DNA of 64,000 nucleotides from Ignavibacteriales bacterium (GCA_020635255.1 JACKAC010000001.1:496001-560000), one strand, 5' to 3'; positions 33,911-41,653 are shown, counted from the first letter of the stretch. Numbers and translations are program-made. The notes: generated from the sequence alone by a model not told the origin.

Positions 33911-34245
33911 ATTATGAGTATATTTTTTCTTATTATTAAGACTAGTTCAAGAAATATAATATATTATTATAAATAAAAAACGCCATTGAAAACGTATCTT
34001 TTATTTAATAAAAATGCAGACCAATCAGTGGACTGAGTTTAGTGTTTCTGGCACACTTCTCAAATCTCTTTCCTGTGTTAGTCTGCAAAACCTTAACGAT
34101 GACTTTTGTAGAGAAGATAAAATATAACTTATCTGTATAACACGTTCATCAGCGTAAAATCCACTAATTTTATGTGACAGGAATCTGCGCTTCTTAAAAG
34201 AAACACATACATAAATTGTAACTATCACTAAAATTACTATAACTT
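33911..34245. other. Intergenic, probable promoter of the lipid operon
   Basis: AT-rich sequence upstream of the methyltransferase. A 67-codon minus frame at 34025-34228 has no ribosome site or plausible composition. No repeat or hairpin stands out. Confidence 0.4.
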
Positions 34246-34536
34246 TTATATATCATTTATATCAACATAATCATACTTAACTCTAGCCACTTCCTTAGTA
34301 TCGTCTAATCCAATTGAAACATTTCCTAGAAAAATTGCTTTATGCCCTTTCTGTAGATAAGCTACTACAACTTTGTCAACTTGAACATTTACATTTGGTG
34401 CCGTAGTATAATCATTATCTAGATGTTCTACTAAAATACCCTTTTTATTGGGTGCAGTAGGAATCTCATATAAATTTGTGGGATCTTTAGTCCTAGGTAA
34501 AAAAAAGATGTTTTCAGAACAATTTTCCTTTTCCAT
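34246..34536 (-). CDS. Hypothetical protein, 96 aa
   Basis: A small soluble protein without signal peptide, membrane segment or recognised motif. The composition is mixed, with a strand-rich C-terminal half (V-D-K-V-V-V-A-Y-L...A-I-F-L-G-N-V-S-I-G-L). It follows the class 3 lipase gene by 19 bases on the same strand, so it is probably the third gene of a unit with 35187 and 34556. It may assist or regulate the lipase, but nothing in the sequence shows this. Confidence 0.5.
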   Translation of the reverse strand: MEKENCSENIFFLPRTKDPTNLYEIPTAPNKKGILVEHLDNDYTTAPNVNVQVDKVVVAYLQKGHKAIFLGNVSIGLDDTKEVARVKYDYVDINDI

Positions 34537-34555
34537 ATTATATAGATAACCTATT

Positions 34556-35203
34556 TTAAAAAACTAATTTTCTCATGCGCTTCACGTATACTTCAATATA
34601 ATGTTCGTAGATAGCTGTAAGTGTGAATAGAGAAGAAATGTTATCCCATACACCCTTATTATTTCTATAACTCAGTTTACTAATTGTATTCCCATCAAGC
34701 ATACGCTCATATTGACTATTCTCATAACCTAGCCATTTGTATGGGACGGTAGGCACTACGTCATTTCTGCTGAAAATATGAAATGGATTTTCTAAACTTT
34801 CTATTGCTTGTTTATTACCATATCTAGGCATTCCAAAAGTATAACAACTATGTGTAACGATTGATTTTGGTTTATTGATTAGTGCAAATTCAGAATGTAG
34901 GATAGCGGACATAGCACCACCTAATGAGTGACCTGTTACATAAATAGGCACATTATTAAATCCCGAACTATTAATATTTGCAATAATTTTAGAATAACAA
35001 TCTGAAATAGCTTTATAAAAACCTTTATGAAATTTTATGTCTCTTCCATGAAGTTTTCGGGTAATTCGTAAATTTACTAACCAATCTTGATAATAAAGTT
35101 TTTTTGTCCCCCTAATTGCGAGTATTACGAATTTCGGATTTCTAATTCCAACGATTATGACCCATTCAGTTTCTATAATGAAAACATCATTTATTCTCTG
35201 CAT
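34556..35203 (-). CDS. Class 3 lipase-type alpha/beta hydrolase
   Basis: A 215-residue lipase of the class 3 (fungal-type) family, which cleaves ester bonds in acylglycerols or similar lipids. The nucleophile elbow G-H-S-L-G-G-A has Ser93. The early L-A-I-R-G-T-K segment provides the oxyanion region. F-G-M-P-R-Y-G-N, N-D-V-V-P-T-V-P (likely catalytic Asp) and the late E-H-Y (likely His) follow in family order. There is no signal peptide, so it is presumably cytoplasmic. It overlaps the upstream gene by 17 bases. In an island with acyltransferase and phasin-like genes, an intracellular lipase could mobilise the stored ester (inference). Confidence 0.8.
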   Translation of the reverse strand: MQRINDVFIIETEWVIIVGIRNPKFVILAIRGTKKLYYQDWLVNLRITRKLHGRDIKFHKGFYKAISDCYSKIIANINSSGFNNVPIYVTGHSLGGAMSAILHSEFALINKPKSIVTHSCYTFGMPRYGNKQAIESLENPFHIFSRNDVVPTVPYKWLGYENSQYERMLDGNTISKLSYRNNKGVWDNISSLFTLTAIYEHYIEVYVKRMRKLVF

Positions 35204-35573
35204 TGATTAATTCTACAATCCTTAGAAAAAAAATTCGCCATTTCTCAGTAGCAATACCTGCCAGGTTGCTTTTTGTTCCAAACCAGACATAATAGGCAAT
35301 GGCAGTTGATCTATTAATAAATAGATTAATTCTTTCTTTTTCAGGCATGATGCTAATTTCTTTACTCTTAGTTTGGTTAAACCAAATTGTCTTCAATATT
35401 ACTGTTCTAAGGGTAGCTAATAATTCAAGTGTATCTTTTTTTACTTGTTGACTAGCTTGATAATCACTGGTACTAAATTTTTTAGTCCATTTAAAAGTGG
35501 CTATTGCAACTCCGATACTTATAAATAGTGAAAACGAAGAAATAATAATAGTCACTATATCTTTTGGTTCCAT
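35187..35573 (-). CDS. Hypothetical membrane-anchored protein, 128 aa
   Basis: One N-terminal membrane helix (I-V-T-I-I-I-S-S-F-S-L-F-I-S-I-G-V-A-I-A, ~7-26) is followed by a ~100-residue helical soluble domain without recognised motifs. The topology suggests an anchor with a cytoplasmic domain. The end overlaps the lipase start by 17 bases, so the two are translationally linked. It may hold the lipase or its partner at the membrane. No family is recognised. Confidence 0.55.
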   Translation of the reverse strand: MEPKDIVTIIISSFSLFISIGVAIATFKWTKKFSTSDYQASQQVKKDTLELLATLRTVILKTIWFNQTKSKEISIMPEKERINLFINRSTAIAYYVWFGTKSNLAGIATEKWRIFFLRIVELINAENK

Positions 35574-35891
35574 TTTTTATAATTACATTGATTTTTTAAA
35601 ATTTAAATAATAAAAAAATATATAATAATCAAGTAAATAAATTAATTTCAATGGATTAAGGTCTAAAAGTAAAAAGAACTGAATATTATTGAGTTATGGG
35701 GACCCCCAACTAGTAATTTTATATTTTAAACATCTGATATTTTGTATTGATTCAAATTTCGAAAATCACTAATCTTACATTTGTATCTGATTAATCTGAA
35801 TTATTGTTCAACTCCCCTCGTTTCCATTTGTGAAATTGTTCGGATTATTCAGCTTAATTTTATTAACAAATCATTTTGAAAGGAGAATGAA
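35574..35891. other. Divergent intergenic region, promoter area
   Basis: Lies between the leftward lipase genes and the rightward AbrB-like gene, and must hold promoters for both. AT-rich; a GGGGACCCCC element at 35698-35707 is the only notable motif. No gene is seen. Confidence 0.4.
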
Positions 35892-36110
35892 ATGTCTAAA
35901 AATCACGCGAAGTTCAGTTCAGTGGCTACAATGGATCATCGTGGTCAACTTGTCATTAATAAAGAAACCCGCAAAGAGGCAAAGATTGAAGGGGGTGAAA
36001 AATTTGCAGTATTTACTGCTCCTAGTAATTCACCAGGAAGTTCAAAACTTGTTTTAGTAAAATTGGGAGATGTAATTGATCAAACTCAAGTGGCAAAGTT
36101 TGCTGGCTAA
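35892..36110 (+). CDS. AbrB/MazE/SpoVT-type small DNA-binding protein
   Basis: A 72-residue protein with the swapped-hairpin AbrB pattern: V-A-T-M-D-H-R-G-Q-L-V-I-N-K-E-T-R-K-E-A-K-I-E-G-G-E-K-F-type order, i.e. R-G-Q-x-V-I-x-K-x-x-R-K-x-A-x-I-x-x-G. A short tail ends in F-A-G. Such proteins are antitoxins or transition-state regulators. The ribosome site AAAGGAG is 6 bases before the ATG, strong for this window. A clean hairpin terminator follows within 21 bases, so it is a monocistronic, probably well expressed gene. No toxin gene is adjacent, which argues for a regulator. Confidence 0.75.
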   Translation: MSKNHAKFSSVATMDHRGQLVINKETRKEAKIEGGEKFAVFTAPSNSPGSSKLVLVKLGDVIDQTQVAKFAG

Positions 36111-36131
36111 TTGACCGCAATGAATTTCGTA

Positions 36132-36163
36132 AAAAGGAGAGTATTTATCAAACTCTCCTTTTT
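36132..36163 (+). terminator. Hairpin terminator after the AbrB-like gene
   Basis: A 10-base stem AAAAGGAGAG/CTCTCCTTTT with an 11-base loop and a run of T. It ends the AbrB-like transcript. Confidence 0.9.
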
Positions 36164-36165
36164 TT

Positions 36166-36539
36166 ATATACAATATTAACTTGACTTTTTATTTCTGTCT
36201 ATTTACATTAATTTCAGATGGCACTGATAAATCCTATATATCTTGAGAAAATGTTCTTTTTAAAATAGGGGGTCGATTGATGACCCCCGGATTTATAGTT
36301 ATCGGATTAAGTTGATGAACCCCCGATAATTCGCACCTCATATTTAGTCATAAAGTGCGAGTTATAAACCTGATTTCATTGTAAGGTAAACTCCTACTAT
36401 TCGTCAACCATCCATGAAACAATTCTCTAATCTGTCAAGAGAGCTTCTGCTAATTTACGTTAGGGTAAGTTATTTGGCGATTCAAGTTACGATTTTTAGT
36501 AAACAATAAAAATTAAAACTTTTAGAGGAGGTTACCTTT
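36166..36539. other. Gene-free stretch with two hairpins and a short direct repeat
   Basis: GGGGGTC/GACCCCC forms a perfect 7-base stem at 36268-36288. TTGATGACCCCC is echoed by TTGATGAACCCCC at ~36313. TCGCAC/GTGCGA forms another stem at 36331-36360. The structured segment could be a 5' leader, a small RNA or a protein-binding site for the gene at 36540, which has a strong AGAGGAGG ribosome site. Confidence 0.4.
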
Positions 36540-37112
36540 ATGGCACATAGTTTCACTTACTCACATCCTGACAAAATTTTCATTTCAATCCATGAGAACT
36601 TACATTTCTTAGTTGATTTAACCAACGGCAAAATTTTATCGAGCCGAAGAAAGGCCGAAATTGCTTTAAAGTCATTTACTTCTAAATTAAAAAGCAATAT
36701 TCATATTTTAACAGAAAAGCTAATTCTGTATAATAAGTTTCTTTTTATCAAAGTACCTGGTACGGGATATGTTATAGGAGATATCATCAAAAGAAGAGTA
36801 TTATTTAAAGGTATTGAATTTTCCAAGGCATACGAACACTGGGTAAGGCGAGTTTCGTCAAGACGTAGTAGAAGAACGAGAGAGGAAAGTATTGTGTTAA
36901 AACCTTGGGATTTGAATGCATCCCAAAAGATTGCTATGACCTTTACCGAAAAAGAATCTCAAAAGGTAGCAAAAAGATTTAAAGGCCGATATTTATGGGG
37001 AGAATATTATGAAGAGAATGACATATATAGTATGTCTTCCTTGAGTGGTAGTGATAATGCAGATTGGAATAACTTATGTGAGCATAATATTTTTCCACGG
37101 AAGAACGAGTAG
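36540..37112 (+). CDS. Hypothetical basic protein, 190 aa, near island right end
   Basis: A soluble, basic protein with no recognised family. A central R-R-V-S-S-R-R-S-R-R-T-R-E-E patch (~101-115) could bind nucleic acid, and the N-terminal ~90 residues look like a small alpha/beta domain. The ribosome site AGAGGAGG, about 8 bases before the ATG, is among the best in the window. It lies 87 bases from the tandem 11-base repeat and ~190 from the right attachment copy, the place where integrase or excision genes usually sit. It does not resemble a tyrosine recombinase, but an accessory excision-type protein is possible. Confidence 0.5.
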   Translation: MAHSFTYSHPDKIFISIHENLHFLVDLTNGKILSSRRKAEIALKSFTSKLKSNIHILTEKLILYNKFLFIKVPGTGYVIGDIIKRRVLFKGIEFSKAYEHWVRRVSSRRSRRTREESIVLKPWDLNASQKIAMTFTEKESQKVAKRFKGRYLWGEYYEENDIYSMSSLSGSDNADWNNLCEHNIFPRKNE

Positions 37113-37198
37113 GTGTTGTGCCGTAAATTCAACCGATTTGCTATGTACCGAGCTAGATCATAAATGGAGATTAATGTACATTCATTGCATTTAAGGAA

Positions 37199-37220
37199 AA
37201 ATCGTATGCAAATCGTATGC
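37199..37220. repeat. Tandem 11-base repeat, island right end
   Basis: Two perfect adjoining copies of AAATCGTATGC, matching the left-end pair AATCGTATGGA x2 in the ATCGTATG core, spacing and orientation on the same strand. Confidence 0.8.
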
Positions 37221-37221
37221 G

Positions 37222-37268
37222 ATAAGATAAAAAGGGTTAGCTATACATGCTAACCTTTTTTATCTTAT
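37222..37268. terminator. Long hairpin terminator near island right end
   Basis: A 20-base stem with one non-Watson-Crick pair and a 7-base loop (TATACAT); the 3' arm contains a T6 run. It could terminate transcription from the island, or insulate the attachment site. Confidence 0.8.
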
Positions 37269-37305
37269 ATGGGTTAATACTCTAGTGAAGGGATGGGATT
37301 ATATT

Positions 37306-37344
37306 ATTAAGAGTCAGTTGCTCTACCAACTGAGCTAAGGGTGC
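37306..37344 (-). repeat. Attachment-site copy: 39-base duplicate of the tRNA-Lys 5' half
   Basis: Identical over 39 bases to 23433-23471, from the tRNA 5' end to just past the anticodon loop. There is no tRNA 3' half here, so it cannot make a tRNA. It marks the right border of the island. Confidence 0.92.
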
Positions 37345-37345
37345 A

Positions 37346-37774
37346 AATTAAAGTTATCAAAATAAGAATTGCAGGTTTCTAAAACAATGAATATATATTA
37401 TTAATATTTGACTTATAACATGCAATCCAAGACTCCATTCAAATTCATTCAAATTTAACCGGTTGTGCTATTAGTTATTACAGTTTTTCGGAACTCATTA
37501 ATTTGGAATATAAAAAAATAATACTATATTATGTATATGCTAACTTTTAAAACTTAGCAAGAAATAACAAAATTATTATTAGTGATATCTTTTGATAGTC
37601 TATAAGTGTTTTTTCCTTTGTTATTTTACTATCCACTTAAAAAATTAAAGAAAGGAGTTAAATTACAAAAAAATAACAATCTTAAATGAGTCATTCACCA
37701 CACTACTACAATTCCACTCAGAACGGGAATGTTAATCTGGCGCTTAACATTTTAAAAACTTTAATTGTAAAACA
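37346..37774. other. Gene-poor stretch with a coupled 30-codon upstream ORF
   Basis: Mostly AT-rich non-coding sequence. An ORF of 30 codons (37686-37778) begins M-S-H-S-P-H-Y-Y-N-S and its TGA overlaps the ATG of the T9SS gene at 37775 (ATGA). A GGAG lies ~30 bases upstream of it, too far for a normal site. The overlap hints at translational coupling, with low confidence that the peptide is made. Confidence 0.35.
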
Positions 37775-38521
37775 ATGAAAACCAAAATTATCCAAATTAG
37801 TTTTGTTGTTTTCTTTATTTCAGGTTTTGTATTTAGTGTAAATGAGAATTCTTCCGGTTCAAAAATCAACAACGACAATTCTATTAATACTGTATCATCT
37901 CCTGCTCATACAGAATTAACGGTTTATGTATCTAGTATACCCGATAAAAATATAAGAGTTTGGACATGTCCAATTATTGGTGGAGAGTTTACTGAGTGTG
38001 CTTTCCAAGAAGAAGGTGTATATACGGTCGGTTCAATAGCAAATGGTTTATATAAAATCGTAGCTTGTTGTGATGATTACATCGGTTGTGATACTATTAA
38101 TATATACGGGCCTAATTTGAAATTCGAATCTTATATTTCATTGACCTCTGCATCTGGATTAGAGTGCGATTCTTTATGTCCTTGTGCATTAGTGTGTGAT
38201 GTTAGTTCAAGTGGTCCGGATGAAAATTCTTTAAAACTTGAATCTGACTTATCACTGGAGTCCTTTGAATTGTACCAAAACTATCCAAATCCATTTAATC
38301 CAAGTACTAGAATTAGATTCACCATTCCGACTGCTGGATATACCTCACTAAAAATTTATGACTCAATGGGAAGGGAAATAGCGACACTAATCTCAGGAAA
38401 TTTGAAGTCAGGTAATTTTAATTTAGAATTTAATGGGGAAAATTTGCCAAGTGGGGTATATTATTACAAGTTAATTAGCAGCAATTACTCTTCTATTAAA
38501 AAAATGATTCTTCTTAAGTAG
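37775..38521 (+). CDS. Secreted protein with T9SS type A sorting domain, 248 aa
   Basis: A signal peptide (M-K-T-K-I-I-Q-I-S-F-V-V-F-F-I-S-G-F) is followed by a ~130-residue mature domain. That domain contains a cluster of cysteines (C-A-F-Q, V-A-C-C-D-D, C-D-S-L-C-P-C-A-L-V-C) that could form disulfides outside the cell. The C-terminal ~80 residues are the T9SS type A tail: Y-Q-N-Y-P-N-P-F-N-P-S-T-R-I-R-F, L-K-I-Y-D-S-M-G-R-E, and G-V-Y-Y-Y-K-L. The middle domain has no recognised family. It lies just outside the island's right border, with a hairpin terminator after it. Confidence 0.8.
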   Translation: MKTKIIQISFVVFFISGFVFSVNENSSGSKINNDNSINTVSSPAHTELTVYVSSIPDKNIRVWTCPIIGGEFTECAFQEEGVYTVGSIANGLYKIVACCDDYIGCDTINIYGPNLKFESYISLTSASGLECDSLCPCALVCDVSSSGPDENSLKLESDLSLESFELYQNYPNPFNPSTRIRFTIPTAGYTSLKIYDSMGREIATLISGNLKSGNFNLEFNGENLPSGVYYYKLISSNYSSIKKMILLK

Positions 38522-38549
38522 GAATTGTTAGATTTAAAAATAGATTTAT

Positions 38550-38576
38550 GGAGTAGTCTTTTCGATACTCCTTTTT
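38550..38576 (+). terminator. Hairpin terminator
   Basis: Stem GGAGTA/TACTCC with a 10-base loop followed by TTTTT, about 30 bases after the T9SS protein gene. Confidence 0.75.
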
Positions 38577-38691
38577 CAATATATCAAATCCAACGATGGA
38601 TTGCATTATCGGAGAAAAAGAAACCTTCTTGTCCTGAAAAAGGAATTAATTTATATACTCACTAAAGTTATAACAATACAATTAGATGAAT

Positions 38692-39987
38692 CTAATCCTG
38701 CTTTACGATAGATTCTTCGTGCTGTTTTGGCTTTCCATTAGTATGATATTGCGTATTGGACAATTTAAATAGCTCCAAATAAGGTTCACTGAACATTCTA
38801 TCAAGTTTTCTTGGTTCTCTAAGATCCATCCACAAACCCATATTAGCCTGTTCGATGTATTTATTCCTGTCTACACTGTCGAGATTTTTGTGTGAGGTTA
38901 TCGCCCAGCAGGTGGAGCTTCCCTGCGCACCAATATCTACACTCCATTTAAGGAATAACTGCCAGAGTCTAAACCAGAACTGGCCGTAATGCTCCGTTAT
39001 GTATTCCTCATTGCCGAGCCAATTATAATACCATTTTTGTATAGTATGAGAGTAGTGAATGCCAATATTTTCTATATGTGCTGCTTCAAAATTTGCGCTC
39101 TGCAAGGAATCAACAAGAAATTTCAATGGAAGTGAAGCATCCGCACCGCTGAAAATATATTCGTTCATAAATAATCCCCAGACAAGGTCCTGCTTATGTT
39201 CTCCTTTCGTGAAAGCTCCCGGGTTTGCTCTCAAGCCTGCCTGCTGTAAATAGAATCTCCCGTCGTCTTCGAGCATGTCGTATATCATTTTTATGAAGCC
39301 CTTGAACTTCCTTATTCCCACGTGTTCTCCCATCTCGAGACATGAGATACAATCCCATTTCTTTCCTTTCGGAATATCCCTGTAGTCTTTGCGGAGGATC
39401 CTAGCCTGGTCATTGTTGATTCCATGATCCTTTATCTGTTTCATTCCCCAGTCATGTCCTTCCTGTGCGATCGTTACACCAGTCGAGTCGGTCCCAAAAT
39501 ATTTTGAAGCGTATGTAACAAGCGTTCCCCAGCCGCATCCGATGTCAAGATATTTCTTACCCGGTTCCATGAAGAGCTTTCTGCAAACCATTTCCATCTT
39601 TCTGTCCTGTGCCGTTTCCAGCGATTCTGTTTTGGGATCCATCCAGAATCCGCTTGTATACACCATACGTGGTCCAAGAAATGATGCGAAGAAGTCATTT
39701 CCTCTATCATAGTGCTCACGTACAATGCGCTCATCTTGTTTCTTCGAATGGATCGCTACTTCAGGAATAAATCTTGTTACAAAAAATTTTACGTGGTGAG
39801 GTGTATAAGTATAATCAAAGTAATTTCCTCTGCATGCCATGAACTCTTCAAAATCTCCGTTTATATCTATCTTGCCGTTTATATAATCTTCTATGAAATG
39901 TCCAAAGGAAGGGTTTTTACCAGGTTTATACCGGGAGCGTGTTGATTCTGTTTTGGGAACAATAAAATCTAAAGGGCTTCTTTCCAT
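38692..39987 (-). CDS. Cyclopropane-fatty-acid synthase / sphingolipid C9-methyltransferase-like enzyme
   Basis: A 431-residue SAM-dependent enzyme of the CFA/CMAS family, which adds a methylene or methyl group from SAM to a lipid double bond. The core H-Y-D-R-G-N-D-F-F-A-S-F-L-G-P-R-M-V-Y-T-S-G-F-W (quoted from its first and last parts) at ~91-114 precedes the SAM motif L-D-I-G-C-G-W-G at ~147, then E-M-G-E-H-V-G at ~217. The L-G-P-R-M-V-Y-T-S-G wording and the long C-terminal part resemble sphingolipid C9-methyltransferases as much as bacterial CFA synthases. No membrane segment is clear. GC content here is higher than to the left. The lipid substrate is not determined. Confidence 0.8.
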   Translation of the reverse strand: MERSPLDFIVPKTESTRSRYKPGKNPSFGHFIEDYINGKIDINGDFEEFMACRGNYFDYTYTPHHVKFFVTRFIPEVAIHSKKQDERIVREHYDRGNDFFASFLGPRMVYTSGFWMDPKTESLETAQDRKMEMVCRKLFMEPGKKYLDIGCGWGTLVTYASKYFGTDSTGVTIAQEGHDWGMKQIKDHGINNDQARILRKDYRDIPKGKKWDCISCLEMGEHVGIRKFKGFIKMIYDMLEDDGRFYLQQAGLRANPGAFTKGEHKQDLVWGLFMNEYIFSGADASLPLKFLVDSLQSANFEAAHIENIGIHYSHTIQKWYYNWLGNEEYITEHYGQFWFRLWQLFLKWSVDIGAQGSSTCWAITSHKNLDSVDRNKYIEQANMGLWMDLREPRKLDRMFSEPYLELFKLSNTQYHTNGKPKQHEESIVKQD

Positions 39988-40125
39988 ACTCTTGAATTGA
40001 TTATGAATCGGACATTATTGTCCCGAACCGTAAGTTTATATTTATATCTCTACTTTTCTACCCAATTCGTACTTCGAAAGCAATTCTTAATTATAAGTTA
40101 TCAATTGCTTAACATAGCCCGAAAA

Positions 40126-40161
40126 AAGTGTCCATTAGTGAATTATGTAGAAAGGACACTT
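40126..40161. terminator. Hairpin terminator between two leftward genes
   Basis: Stem AAGTGTCC/GGACACTT with a 20-base loop and A-rich/T-rich edges. It lies downstream of the hydrolase gene at 40192. Confidence 0.65.
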
Positions 40162-40191
40162 CTTTGTTAAAAATTAATATTTATTACACAA

Positions 40192-40977
40192 TCAATTTCT
40201 TTCCAGCCAATCAATTATATAATCGGCATCTTCTTTCCATGTGGGCAGAACGAGCACCGAATGGTTTCTCCCCTTAAATTCCTTATAGTCAGTGACAGAA
40301 CCGTTCTCTTTATTATATTTTTTGTAGTTAGAGTAACTAATAGAAACCGGCAATATTTGATCGGTATCACCGGAGGTTATCAATAATGGTCCATGTGGTT
40401 TTTTCCAATCAACTTTTGCTGTTTTTGTAACTGCGTCGCGGTTTATACGTTTTGATTCCGGTACAGCATACTCTTCGTAGGATTCTTTCTGATCTTCGGG
40501 TGATTGACCGTTTGCAAAAGCAAAATTCCATTGCTTCTGTGTAAATAGAAAAGTTTTGTTTGCATCGGTGAAATATCCAAGCGGTCCCCATGTGGCTTTA
40601 TAGAACGAAAGAGCCGTTGGAATTACACCCTGAGGAGGAACTGAATGAATTCCTACCCCGGCAACAACCAGGTCTCTATTAAGAAGGATCTGTGTCAAAA
40701 GTCCGCCGTATGAATGTCCGATTGCAATAGGCTTTTCCTCTTGCTCGCTTACTATCTTTGTAAAATGATCTATTAAGTCCTGCATTCTGAGCTTTGCTAC
40801 GTCCGGGTCGGGCTGACGCTTACGGAGTTCAGCCGGGGATGCGTCTTTAAAAGGCCATGCGGGCACAACCGATTTATATCCCCTACTTTCGAAGTAGGCG
40901 GGCCATTCACCCCAGGAATTTTTGGTGACAAAGGCGCCGTGAATGAACACGACCGTTTTTGAGTTGATCTTACCCAT
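40192..40977 (-). CDS. Alpha/beta hydrolase
   Basis: A ~261-residue alpha/beta hydrolase. It has the early V-V-F-I-H-G-A-F oxyanion segment, the nucleophile elbow G-H-S-Y-G-G, a late G-D-T-D-Q-I-L-P (catalytic Asp) and G-R-N-H-S-V (catalytic His). The fold type is widespread among esterases and lactonases, so the substrate cannot be named. The frame opens with GTG at 41010, but the ATG at 40977 has GGAG about 10 bases upstream and starts at the usual distance from the first strand. No signal peptide. It follows the acetyltransferase gene on the same strand after ~100 bases. Confidence 0.8.
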   Translation of the reverse strand: MGKINSKTVVFIHGAFVTKNSWGEWPAYFESRGYKSVVPAWPFKDASPAELRKRQPDPDVAKLRMQDLIDHFTKIVSEQEEKPIAIGHSYGGLLTQILLNRDLVVAGVGIHSVPPQGVIPTALSFYKATWGPLGYFTDANKTFLFTQKQWNFAFANGQSPEDQKESYEEYAVPESKRINRDAVTKTAKVDWKKPHGPLLITSGDTDQILPVSISYSNYKKYNKENGSVTDYKEFKGRNHSVLVLPTWKEDADYIIDWLERN

Positions 40978-41076
40978 TTTTGTTTTCTCCAAGGTTTTAG
41001 ATTTGATCACTACCTCAGATAATTTAGCTGATTTGGATTTTATTTACCCAGATTTTTTAGGTAACCTGGAAGGGTT

Positions 41077-41583
41077 TTACAATTCCTTTACATATAGCAT
41101 AAGGTCCTCCGGGTCATCCGGCAGACGGATAGTTTTCTCGAATTTCATACCCAGTTTCTCGAGTATCTTTATCGACCCGGTGTTGTATTCAACTGTAATA
41201 GCCACGATCTTTTTTAATCCCAATTGGTCCGCATGATCCATGGTTGCGATGGCCGCCTCGCTTGCGTACCCATTGCCCTCGTATTCGGGCAGTACCGCAA
41301 AACCTATATCTACATCTTCCATAGTATCCCGTTTTATTAATCCGCACATACCGACACACACACCATCGTCTTTCCTCACCATCATATACAGCCCAAACCC
41401 GTACTTTTCGTATGGTGGTATCAAAAGTGTCTCTATATATTTCTGTGCCTCTTCAAGACCTGAAATTCCCCTCGAGCCTATATATTTCAGCCATCCCGGG
41501 GAATTAACCAGCTTATAAATAAACTCTGAATCACCCGGCTTGAATTTGCGTAATATTAAACGTGTGGTTTCAAGCACAGACAT
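41077..41583 (-). CDS. GNAT family N-acetyltransferase (RimJ/RimL-like)
   Basis: A 168-residue GNAT protein. It starts with E-T-T-R-L-I-L-R-K-F, the usual opening of RimJ/RimL-type acetyltransferases. Motif A is D-I-G-F-A-V-L-P-E-Y-E-G-N-G-Y-A-S-E-A, the acetyl-CoA pyrophosphate-binding part, followed by N-T-G-S-I-K-I-L-E-K-L-G-M near the end. The frame is open from 41637, but the ATG at 41583 matches family starts. It is divergent from the AraC-type regulator at 41654 and may be under its control. The acceptor amine is unknown. Confidence 0.82.
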   Translation of the reverse strand: MSVLETTRLILRKFKPGDSEFIYKLVNSPGWLKYIGSRGISGLEEAQKYIETLLIPPYEKYGFGLYMMVRKDDGVCVGMCGLIKRDTMEDVDIGFAVLPEYEGNGYASEAAIATMDHADQLGLKKIVAITVEYNTGSIKILEKLGMKFEKTIRLPDDPEDLMLYVKEL

Positions 41584-41653
41584 GGTTTTTTGAATTTGAT
41601 TAAAGGTCATAATAAGTAATATTAATTTTAATAACACTACCCATTAAAAGGAA

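Larger units (their letters stand above)
23433..37344. mobile_element. Putative tRNA-Lys integrated genomic island (about 13.9 kb)
   Basis: The region is bounded by a perfect 39-base direct repeat: the tRNA-Lys 5' half at 23433-23471 and a lone copy at 37306-37344. Tandem 11-base repeats lie inside each end (23566-23587 and 37199-37220). The contents are mostly unusual genes absent from housekeeping sets. No integrase, transposase or conjugation gene is recognisable, so the island is either immobile now or moved by enzymes encoded elsewhere. Boundaries are seen directly; mobility is inferred. Confidence 0.75.

Noticed and set aside
34025..34228. 67-codon open frame on the minus strand between two island genes
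   Set aside because: No ribosome site, no family resemblance, and it lies in what looks like the promoter region of the methyltransferase operon.
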